Source of the DNA: UBA7672 sp964529555
GTDB taxonomy: Bacteria > Pseudomonadota > Alphaproteobacteria > Caulobacterales > Hyphomonadaceae
Assembly: GCA_964529555.1 (NCBI GenBank)
Contig: CAZGWV010000069.1
Coordinates: forward strand, 1 to 16,447
DNA: 16,447 nucleotides
Direction of reading: 5' to 3'
Shown piece by piece: positions 7,200 to 12,957 of this stretch; within the stretch, counting starts at the first letter, position 1; the number at the start of each line of letters is the position of its first letter. A model generated the notes under the pieces. The model did not search any database. It had not been told where the DNA came from and worked only from the letters and a program-made list of their open reading frames with translations. The position numbers were made by a program, and so were the translations under genes.

Positions 7200-7255
7200 T
7201 ATTTATTGGGCAAAAACTAGCCTTCCTATAGACATCACCCGCGCGATGGCGTCAA
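7200..7255. promoter_or_regulatory. Divergent promoter region between dusB and ispDF
   Basis: This is the AT-richest stretch around. A palindromic CTATAG (7226-7231) could be the -10 of both genes. On the plus strand TTGGGC (7206-7211) lies 15 bases before TATAGA. On the minus strand TTGACG (7255-7250) lies 18 bases before CTATAG. Both spacings are off the 17-bp optimum, so the individual elements are weak; only the position is well supported. Confidence 0.35.
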
Positions 7256-8418
7256 GAATGCACAATCAAGAGGCGTTTTCGGGTCAAAAGGCGGCTGCGA
7301 TCATCGTCGCGGCAGGCTCCGGCTCGCGGCTCGGTGGGCAAGTTCCGAAGCAGTTTCTGATGCTGGGCGGCAAGCCTGTCCTCCGCTGGAGCGTGGATTC
7401 CATGCTGCGGTGCAATAAAATTGCTGACGTCGTTGTCGTCGCGCCGGCGGCTTCGGTGGAGCAGATCCGGGCTTTGCTGCCCCCTGACCCGCGCGTCCGC
7501 GTTGTCGCAGGCTCCCCGGTTTCGCGCACAGAGTCCGTCCGCAACGGTCTCTCTGCCCTGGCTGGTCGGCCCCCGCCTCACGTCCTGATCCATGACGCAG
7601 CCCGCCCCGGCCTGAGCCCGGAAGTTCTCGACGAACTCCTGATCGCACTCGGGACGGCGGACGCCGCCGCCCCCGCCCTGCCCGTGTCGGACGCCCTGAA
7701 GCGCACGGGCGCCAGCCTGCAGTCGGTTGACCGCGACGGCCTCGTCCGTGTGCAGACCCCACAGGCGTTCCGCTGGGAAGTCATCAGCCGCGCCTATGCC
7801 TCCGCGACGGACGCCGCCGTGGACGATCTGGCGCTGGTCGAAGCCTCTGGCGCGAAGGTCGCGCTGACGCCGGGCCGCGTCGAGCTTATGAAGATCACCT
7901 ATCCTGAGGATATCGCCGTGGCGGAGAAACTCATCGCAGGCCCCGCCCTCCGCGTCGGAACGGGCTTCGACGTCCACGGCTTCGAGCCGGGCGATGCGGT
8001 CATCCTCTGCGGCGTCGCCATCCCGCACACGAAAAAGCTCGAAGGCCATTCCGACGCCGACGCCGCCTGGCACGCCCTTACCGACGCCATCCTCGGCGCG
8101 CTGGCGCTGGGCGATATAGGCGACCACTTCCCGCCGTCCGACCCGCAGTGGAAAGGCGCCGCCTCGATCGAATTCCTGCAGCACGCCGTAAAGCTCGCCC
8201 ACGATCGCGGCTTCCGCGTCGCCAACGCCGACATAACCATCCTCGCCGAGCGCCCGAAAATCTCGCCCCACCGCGAAGCCATGCGCCTCGCCACCGCCGA
8301 GGCCATGCGCGTCTCGCCTGACGTTGTCAGCGTGAAAGCCACCACGACCGAGAAGCTGGGCTTCGTCGGCCGCGAGGAAGGTATTGCAGCGCAGGCGACG
8401 GTGTTGTTGTCGCGGTAA
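7246..8418 (+). CDS. ispDF: Bifunctional MEP-pathway enzyme IspD-IspF (390 aa)
   Basis: This fusion carries two non-consecutive steps of isoprenoid synthesis: MEP cytidylyltransferase (IspD) and MEcPP synthase (IspF). The IspD half (about 16-232) has IIVAAGSGSRLGGQVPKQF (19-37), LIHDAARP (114-121) and VQTPQAF (169-175). The IspF half (about 235-390) has GTGFDVHGF (238-246, metal ligands Asp242 and His244), EGHSDADA (266-273, His268), GDIGDHFPPSD and KATTTEKLGFVGREEGIAA. Both active sites look complete. The open frame continues far upstream inside dusB, antisense; that part is an artefact. ATG 7246 and ATG 7258 (four residues shorter) are both possible and neither has a clear ribosome-binding site. 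It is the first gene of a probable three-gene unit with the next ORF and cinA. Confidence 0.95.
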   Translation: MASRMHNQEAFSGQKAAAIIVAAGSGSRLGGQVPKQFLMLGGKPVLRWSVDSMLRCNKIADVVVVAPAASVEQIRALLPPDPRVRVVAGSPVSRTESVRNGLSALAGRPPPHVLIHDAARPGLSPEVLDELLIALGTADAAAPALPVSDALKRTGASLQSVDRDGLVRVQTPQAFRWEVISRAYASATDAAVDDLALVEASGAKVALTPGRVELMKITYPEDIAVAEKLIAGPALRVGTGFDVHGFEPGDAVILCGVAIPHTKKLEGHSDADAAWHALTDAILGALALGDIGDHFPPSDPQWKGAASIEFLQHAVKLAHDRGFRVANADITILAERPKISPHREAMRLATAEAMRVSPDVVSVKATTTEKLGFVGREEGIAAQATVLLSR

Positions 8419-8438
8419 TCGCACAGGGCGGAAACGAA

Positions 8439-8825
8439 ATGTCGAAACTGGAAACGCCGATGACGCGCGCTTACTGGCGCACTGTCGGGGGCGTGCTTTG
8501 TGAAGAATATCCGCTTGTTCGGCGCGGTCCAGCGCAGGGACAGCGATTGGTAGATGGGCTGATCGTGCTGGGAGAGCCGCCAGCGCTCGATTCCTGGAAG
8601 AACTGGCAAAATCTTTCCAGCTGCGACATCATCCTCGTGCAAGCCAAAGCCAAGCGACTCGGAATGCATCTCATGGGGCAAGCGCTATTCTCGCGCGAAC
8701 TCGCCATGCGGCTTCCCTACCCGCCGAGGAGCGTACGAACAGTCGCAATAGTACGTAGCAGCGACGCGGCACTGGAGCCATTGGCTATGGCCTATGGTAT
8801 CGAGGTGTTTGTCTGCGACAGCTAG
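8439..8825 (+). CDS. Small protein with a PD-(D/E)XK nuclease-like pattern (128 aa)
   Basis: I do not recognise a named family. An N-terminal helix with GluGlu at 22-23 is followed by a strand carrying Asp39 (RLVDGLIVLG), a strand ending in VQAKAK (67-72, a Q-x-K in place of E-x-K), a helix (HLMGQALFSRELAMR, 77-91) and a final strand pair (VRTVAIVRSSD, GIEVFVC). This order and the GQALF helix resemble compact PD-(D/E)XK nuclease-fold proteins. The assignment is inference. Hand-counted G+C is about 59% over 8461-8820, against about 73% in a sampled line of ispDF (8041-8100). It sits 20 bp after ispDF and 12 bp before cinA, so it is probably co-transcribed with both. A weak AGGG (8425-8428) precedes its ATG. 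Confidence 0.75.
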   Translation: MSKLETPMTRAYWRTVGGVLCEEYPLVRRGPAQGQRLVDGLIVLGEPPALDSWKNWQNLSSCDIILVQAKAKRLGMHLMGQALFSRELAMRLPYPPRSVRTVAIVRSSDAALEPLAMAYGIEVFVCDS

Positions 8826-8837
8826 GCGAGACAATCC

Positions 8838-9329
8838 ATGTTCGACGAACAACTCCTGATGCTCGCTCGCCTGACGCTCGATGAAGCGCAGCAGAAGCGT
8901 CTCAAGATCGCGACCGCTGAAAGCTGTACTGGCGGGCTGATTGCGGGCCTGCTTACCGAAATCCCCGGCTCATCCGCCACGGTGGAGCGCGGCTTCATCG
9001 TCTATTCCAACAAGGCCAAGGAAGAGATGCTCGGCGTCCCCGGCGATCTCATCGCCGACATGGGGGCGGTGTCAGAACCCGTCGTCCGCGCCATGGCCGA
9101 AGGCGCGCTGGAGGAATCGCGCGCCAATCTCGCCGTTGCTGTTACGGGCGTCGCCGGCCCCGGCGGCGGCACTGCGCTGAAGCCCGTGGGTCTCGTCCAC
9201 ATCGCGGTCGCGCGCGAGAACAAGCCGGTCTTCCATCAGGCCATGCGCTTCGGCGAGATCGGCCGCGACCGTATCCGCAGGGAAACAATCGCGACCGCAC
9301 TCGACATGCTGCGCAAGATGATGGCGTAG
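8838..9329 (+). CDS. pncC: CinA C-terminal domain protein, nicotinamide-nucleotide amidase (163 aa)
   Basis: PncC deamidates nicotinamide mononucleotide to nicotinic acid mononucleotide, recycling a by-product of the NAD-dependent DNA ligase. Visible motifs are IATAESCTGGLIAGLLTEIP (24-43), RGFIVYSNKAKEEMLGV (51-67), GAVSEPVVRAMAEGA and VAVTGVAGPGGGTALKPVGL, all typical of the CinA C-terminal domain. The length fits the short stand-alone form found in alphaproteobacteria rather than the two-domain CinA of firmicutes. AGGCGAG sits 8 bases upstream of the ATG. It is the last gene of the ispDF unit; its stop is 7 bases from the stop of the convergent repeat protein. It is often annotated simply as a CinA family protein. 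Confidence 0.92.
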   Translation: MFDEQLLMLARLTLDEAQQKRLKIATAESCTGGLIAGLLTEIPGSSATVERGFIVYSNKAKEEMLGVPGDLIADMGAVSEPVVRAMAEGALEESRANLAVAVTGVAGPGGGTALKPVGLVHIAVARENKPVFHQAMRFGEIGRDRIRRETIATALDMLRKMMA

Positions 9330-9336
9330 CCTGCGC

Positions 9337-10116
9337 CTATCGGCACTCACGCGGCGAGAACGTGTCCGCGTCCGTCACGCGCCCGCTGATCGACGTGAAG
9401 CCGACGCAACGCCCGCCATCGCGGCCACGGTCGTCGTACCAGAGGTCCCACTGCTTGCCCGAGATGCGGATGTTCCGCGCCTTCTTGAAGCCCGCGCCGG
9501 AAAGCTCACGTTTGGCCTGATCGACCGTGAGCCCCCGCAGGTCGCGCGTGTCCAGCCGCCAGCCGCCGCCGATCGAACCATTGATGCACTCGCTGGCCCG
9601 GAAAGTCCGCACACCGGACAGCTTGCCGTTATAGGATGTGAAACCCACGCAATCGCGCGAACGCGAGTCGATCCAGAGATCCCACTGTTGTCCGTCGATG
9701 CGGACGTTGCGTTCGTGATCGTAGCCGAAATTGCGCAGGTTGCGCTTGGCGTCGTCCACGCGCATGCCGTTCAACTCGTTGGGGTTCAGCCTGCCGCCGC
9801 TGACAACGCCGCACTCGGCCGTGTCGAAGCTGTGGAACTCGGTCACGACGCCGTTGATGGACGTGAAGCCGACACAGGCGTCCCGCGCGCGCGGGTTTGC
9901 CCAAAGATCGAACTGGCGTCCGCCAACCTTGATGTTGCGCGCCTTCGAATATCCCGCATTGGAAAGTTGCGATTTGGCCGCGTCCACGCGCATGCCTTCC
10001 AGGCCGTAGCCGCCGCCTGCGTATCCGCCATGGCGGTAGCCGTTCTGGGCAATGGCTGGCGCGGCCAGGGCAAGGGCGGTGGCGGCGGCAAAAGCGGCAG
10101 AGATCAGCTTGTTCAT
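9337..10116 (-). CDS. Secreted protein with three tandem two-cysteine repeats (259 aa)
   Basis: The signal peptide MNKLISAAFAAATALALAAPAIA probably ends with cleavage after residue 23. After a Gly/Tyr-rich linker, three related modules follow at about 39-102, 115-177 and 193-258. Each begins with a helix of the pattern G-M-x-V-D-x-A-K-x-x-L-x-x-x-G-Y/F, then RNI/V-x-I/V-x-G-x-Q-W/F-DLW, then CVGFTS-x-x-G and a closing Cys (pairs 81/102, 156/177, 237/258). One disulfide per module is likely. I do not recognise the family. The helix-plus-sheet pattern with W and VGF/NG turns recalls BLIP/SmpA-like folds, and the helix start recalls PASTA, but neither is established. The frame is open 110 codons further upstream, but only the Met at 10116 gives a signal peptide, with GGAAGGG upstream. 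Confidence 0.85.
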   Translation of the reverse strand: MNKLISAAFAAATALALAAPAIAQNGYRHGGYAGGGYGLEGMRVDAAKSQLSNAGYSKARNIKVGGRQFDLWANPRARDACVGFTSINGVVTEFHSFDTAECGVVSGGRLNPNELNGMRVDDAKRNLRNFGYDHERNVRIDGQQWDLWIDSRSRDCVGFTSYNGKLSGVRTFRASECINGSIGGGWRLDTRDLRGLTVDQAKRELSGAGFKKARNIRISGKQWDLWYDDRGRDGGRCVGFTSISGRVTDADTFSPRECR

Positions 10117-10257
10117 CTTTCTCACCCTTCCAGGGCAACGGGCCAAATCCGGCCCTGACACCTCGCAATCATGCTGGAACCCACATGAACGGCGCTTGAT
10201 CGGGCCAGTCATCATGCGGTTGGGTTTGAGGGGCCGCTCCCGGACCCAGCCCGGCGC

Positions 10258-10275
10258 CTTCATCCCGCCATGAAG
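10258..10275. repeat. Small hairpin in a divergent gap
   Basis: CTTCAT (10258-10263) and ATGAAG (10270-10275) form a 6-bp stem with a 6-base loop. It lies in the 214-bp gap between the divergent repeat-protein gene and the lipoprotein pair. It could be an operator or chance. I saw no convincing -35/-10 pair in the rest of the gap. Confidence 0.25.
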
Positions 10276-10320
10276 CCCCGTAGTCCTGCGCCCACGCGGG
10301 TCGGAAGAAGCCGGCGAAAT

Positions 10321-10324
10321 GGAG
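10321..10324 (+). promoter_or_regulatory. Ribosome-binding site deciding the start at 10331
   Basis: GGAG lies 6 bases before ATG 10331 and overlaps the alternative ATG at 10319. It therefore supports the downstream start, which also gives the better lipoprotein signal. Confidence 0.55.
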
Positions 10325-10330
10325 AATCTG

Positions 10331-10792
10331 ATGCGTGTTCCCCTGCTGTTGCTGGCGCCCGCGCTGGCGCTCGCCTCGGCCTGCGCAGCGGCGCCGCCTG
10401 CTGCCGAGCCCGGCCCCGGAGCTTCCCGCCCCGCCCCCATGTCCAACGATTGCGCCGTAATCGCCGCGATTGCGCAGGAGCACTACAAATTCGGCCCCGA
10501 GAACCCGCCCCCGCCGCTCCGTGGCGCCGGCGATGAAGGCTGGAGCCCGAGCTGCAACTTCGAATCGCTGGGCTTTACGTTCACCGCCTATGCCGATCCG
10601 CTGCCGAATTCCGACCCTCGGGTCCACATGAAATGGGTCTCCTTCGGCCAGCCGGCCTATGATGGCCGGGGCGCGGTGGTTCAGACTGAAATCGTCCATG
10701 GACCGCTGGCCGGCATCGGCTATGAATGCCGCCTGCATTCGGGTATCGCCGGCTGGACCGTCGGTGAATGCAAGACAGGCTGGGTGTCGTGA
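10331..10792 (+). CDS. Uncharacterised lipoprotein, first of a tandem related pair (153 aa)
   Basis: The signal MRVPLLLLAPALALASAC carries the lipidated cysteine at residue 18, followed by an Ala/Pro-rich linker. The core starts NDCAVIAAIAQEHYKF, continues with a W-x-P-S-C-N-F segment and ends GWTVGECK. The same landmarks appear in the next gene, so the two are diverged duplicates. No known family is recognised. An upstream ATG at 10319 would add MENL and weaken the signal. The stop TGA shares one base with the next ATG (TGATG, 10790-10794), which implies translational coupling. Likely envelope-located; no function is assigned. Confidence 0.8.
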   Translation: MRVPLLLLAPALALASACAAAPPAAEPGPGASRPAPMSNDCAVIAAIAQEHYKFGPENPPPPLRGAGDEGWSPSCNFESLGFTFTAYADPLPNSDPRVHMKWVSFGQPAYDGRGAVVQTEIVHGPLAGIGYECRLHSGIAGWTVGECKTGWVS

Positions 10793-11379
10793 TGAAGAAA
10801 CTGGTATTTGCCGCTGGACTGCTCGCTCTTGGCGCGTGCGAAGGGACCCCCGAGGCCGTTCCCGCCAAGACCCCGATTTTCGTCACAGACGATTGCGCCC
10901 TGATCGCCGCGATCGGGCGCGAGCAATACAAGCTCAGCCGTGACGACGCGCAGATGGCCCTTCGTCTCAATGGCGAGGACGGCCCCTGGACGCCGCAGTG
11001 CGACTGGACAGCCGCAGGCTTCAACGTGATCGAGGTGAGCGGGCCGGAAGGCGAAGCCGCGACTGCCAGCATGGACAAGGTCACCTTCTTCCGCCCGCGT
11101 TACGACACGCTGGGTGCGCTCGTGCGCACTTCCGTTTCGACCAAGGGCGAGACGACCGATGCGCTCTGCCGTGTTGTGCTTGGCGCCTCGGGCTGGACGC
11201 TCGACGGCTGCGGCCCGGACCCGAAGCTCACTCGCCCGCGTCCTGCCGCCCCCAGCCCCGCCGACCAGACGCCGGACGGTCGCCCGCCCGTGCCGCTGAA
11301 CACGCCGCCGGATGCCCTGCGCGATGCCGTCCTCCCCGATTCCGATCCGGGCCGTCCGCCGGGCGGCGGTCCGGGCTGA
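10792..11379 (+). CDS. Uncharacterised lipoprotein, second of a tandem related pair (195 aa)
   Basis: The signal MKKLVFAAGLLALGAC gives a textbook lipobox with the cysteine at residue 16. The core begins DDCALIAAIGREQYKL, has W-T-P-Q-C-D-W, then an F-x-x-P-x-Y-D segment, and closes with GWTLDGC. It matches the preceding protein in order and spacing, including four conserved cysteines likely to form two disulfides. It differs by a C-terminal tail of about 45 residues rich in Pro, Asp and Gly that its neighbour lacks. The frame is open 8 codons upstream, but the Met at 10792 gives the signal peptide and the 1-bp overlap. It converges on ratA with 7 bases between the stops. Confidence 0.82.
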   Translation: MKKLVFAAGLLALGACEGTPEAVPAKTPIFVTDDCALIAAIGREQYKLSRDDAQMALRLNGEDGPWTPQCDWTAAGFNVIEVSGPEGEAATASMDKVTFFRPRYDTLGALVRTSVSTKGETTDALCRVVLGASGWTLDGCGPDPKLTRPRPAAPSPADQTPDGRPPVPLNTPPDALRDAVLPDSDPGRPPGGGPG

Positions 11380-11390
11380 CCGGCGGTCAG
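11376..11390. repeat. Palindrome containing both convergent stop codons
   Basis: CTGACC-GGC-GGTCAG forms a perfect 6-bp stem with a 3-base loop. It contains the TGA of the lipoprotein gene (11377-11379) and the TGA of ratA on the other strand (11389-11387). There is no T tract. It may act as a very short bidirectional stop structure, or it may reflect two similar gene ends. Confidence 0.35.
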
Positions 11391-11842
11391 ACGGTCGCGC
11401 TCGAATAGCGGCGCCCCGCTTCCTTCACGAATGCGTCGATCACGCGCCGCACGGCATACGCCTTGTTGGCGTCGGCGAGCGCCTGCAGCACGAAATTTCG
11501 GAACTCGAACTCGATTGCAAAGTCGACGCGCGCGCCATCTCCGGCCGGCGCGATCTGCCATGTGTTGCGCAGCTTCCTGAACGGTCCCCGCACCAGAGAC
11601 ACATCGATGCTGCGCTCGGCCCGGCGCGCATCGACATCCGTGACAAACGTCTCGCTGAAGCCCTTGAAACCAACCGTCGCCTCGGCCCGGCACTGAACCC
11701 GCCCCTCACCTTCCCGGCGGTCGGACACTTTCAGCGCCTTTATCCACGGCAGGAATTCAGGATACCGCGCGACGTCGGACGCCAGATCGAACAGATCTTC
11801 CGGCCGGTATGGCAGAACCAGGGTTTCGCGATGCGTGCTCAC
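11387..11842 (-). CDS. ratA: RatA/COQ10-family START-like protein (151 aa)
   Basis: Members of this polyketide-cyclase/START-like family include mitochondrial COQ10, which binds coenzyme Q for respiration, and E. coli RatA, described as a ribosome-association toxin. The pattern is typical: an N-terminal strand RETLVLPYRPEDLFDLASDVARYPEFLPW (about 5-33 in sections), central VGFKGFSETFVTDVD, and the C-terminal helix ending VIDAFVKEAGRRY. The length is normal. It lies 9 bases after lipA on the same strand, a linkage I associate with alphaproteobacteria. In this context a ubiquinone-binding role is more likely than a toxin role. The gene symbol follows the family name and does not imply toxicity. 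Confidence 0.9.
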   Translation of the reverse strand: MSTHRETLVLPYRPEDLFDLASDVARYPEFLPWIKALKVSDRREGEGRVQCRAEATVGFKGFSETFVTDVDARRAERSIDVSLVRGPFRKLRNTWQIAPAGDGARVDFAIEFEFRNFVLQALADANKAYAVRRVIDAFVKEAGRRYSSATV

Positions 11843-11851
11843 GCCGGCGCC

Positions 11852-12814
11852 CTATCGTGCCGCCAGCTTGGCTTCGCGCGCCTCGCGCAGCTTCGCGAAG
11901 TCCTCGTCGGCGTGATAGCTCGAACGTGTCAGCGGTGAAGCGGACACCAGCAGGAACCCCTTCGACTTCGCGATCGTCTCCAGCGCCGCAAACTCATCCG
12001 GCGTCACGAAGCGATCCACCGCCGCATGCTTGCGCGTCGGCTGCAGGTATTGCCCGATGGTCAGGAAGTCGACGCCCGCCGACCTCATGTCATCCATCAC
12101 CTGCATCACCTCTTCCTTCGTCTCCCCAAGTCCGACCATGAGGCCCGACTTGGTGAACTGCGATGGATCGCGCTCCTTCACGCGCTCCAGCAGACGCAGT
12201 GAGTGATAGTAGCGCGAGCCCGGCCTGATGCTGAGATAAAGCCGTGGCACGGTTTCGAGATTGTGGTTGAACACGTCTGGCTTGGCGTCGATCACGATAT
12301 TTGCCGCGTCGCCCTTGCGCAGGAAATCCGGCGTCAGAATTTCAATCGTCGCTTTCGGCGCCGCCAAACGGATGGCGCGCACAACGGCTGCAAAGTGTTC
12401 GGCGCCGCCATCGGCCAGGTCGTCGCGATCCACCGATGTGATCACCACATGGCCGAGCCCCATCGCGGCCACTGTCTCGCCCACGCGGCGCGGCTCGTCG
12501 GCGTCGAGCGGCGCCGGCATCCCCGTCCGCACATTGCAGAACGAGCAGGCGCGCGTGCAGGTGTCGCCCATGATCATCAGCGTGGCGTGCTTCTTGGTCC
12601 AGCACTCGCCGATATTGGGGCAGCCGGCTTCCTCGCACACGGTCACCAGCTTCGCGCTGCGCACGAGTTCGCGCGTCTCCAGATAGCCGGCGCTGGTCGG
12701 CGCCTTCACCCGAATCCAGGGCGGCTTGCGCAGGAGCGGCGTGTCTTCGCGCCCCTGCTTTTCAGGGTGACGGGGGCGTTCCCCCTTGTCCTTATGATCC
12801 AATAGCGTGGGCAT
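11852..12814 (-). CDS. lipA: Lipoyl synthase (320 aa)
   Basis: LipA inserts two sulfurs into octanoyl groups on E2 and GcvH proteins, making the lipoyl cofactor used by the dehydrogenase complexes encoded at the right end of the window. It is a radical-SAM enzyme with two 4Fe-4S clusters. The auxiliary cluster motif CEEAGCPNIGEC has Cys60, 65 and 71, and the radical-SAM motif CTRACSFC has Cys86, 90 and 93. The C-terminal RSSYHA segment supplies the conserved Ser ligand. Other family signatures are KPPWIRVKAP (30-39), GLGHVVITSVDRDDLADGG and MVGLGETKEE. The ATG at 12814 gives a normal N-terminus. It is probably co-transcribed with ratA, 9 bases downstream. Confidence 0.97.
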   Translation of the reverse strand: MPTLLDHKDKGERPRHPEKQGREDTPLLRKPPWIRVKAPTSAGYLETRELVRSAKLVTVCEEAGCPNIGECWTKKHATLMIMGDTCTRACSFCNVRTGMPAPLDADEPRRVGETVAAMGLGHVVITSVDRDDLADGGAEHFAAVVRAIRLAAPKATIEILTPDFLRKGDAANIVIDAKPDVFNHNLETVPRLYLSIRPGSRYYHSLRLLERVKERDPSQFTKSGLMVGLGETKEEVMQVMDDMRSAGVDFLTIGQYLQPTRKHAAVDRFVTPDEFAALETIAKSKGFLLVSASPLTRSSYHADEDFAKLREAREAKLAAR

Positions 12815-12878
12815 GGGCCCCTGTTACCTTGGTTTGCCGCAGCGTGAAATGCGGTTCGCTGGCTATGCCTTTGAGCGT

Positions 12879-12906
12879 TTGTGCTTTCTCGGCCACGGTC
12901 TATATT
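12879..12906 (+). promoter_or_regulatory. Promoter of the acyl-ACP synthetase gene
   Basis: TTGTGC (12879-12884) and TATATT (12901-12906) are separated by 16 bases. They lie 51 bases upstream of the ATG in the divergent gap to lipA, in a locally AT-rich patch. The match is good for a GC-rich genome. No lipA promoter was seen clearly on the other strand. Confidence 0.5.
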
Positions 12907-12942
12907 AACCGCAAGAAATAAAAGAGCGCTGATGGGCGCCCC

Positions 12943-12949
12943 AGGGAGG
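12943..12949 (+). promoter_or_regulatory. Strong ribosome-binding site
   Basis: AGGGAGG ends 8 bases before the ATG at 12958. It is among the strongest such sites in the window and fixes this start. Confidence 0.7.
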
Positions 12950-12957
12950 TTTACCAG

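Noticed and set aside
6640..7245. Long N-terminal extension of the ispDF frame across dusB
   Set aside because: It runs antisense to conserved dusB sequence, and the family N-terminus begins around residue 16 of the chosen protein.
7252..8424. 390-codon open frame antisense to ispDF
   Set aside because: Arg/Gly/Asp-rich shadow with no motif, fully covered by the IspDF coding region whose two active sites are intact.
10117..10446. N-terminal extension of the three-repeat protein
   Set aside because: The extension is low-complexity and would bury the signal peptide. The Met at 10116 has a ribosome-binding site and a proper signal sequence.
11387..11842. A type II toxin-antitoxin system suggested by the RatA name
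   Set aside because: There is no partner antitoxin gene of the usual kind. The neighbour is lipA, and the family is START-like/COQ10, so a respiratory role fits better.
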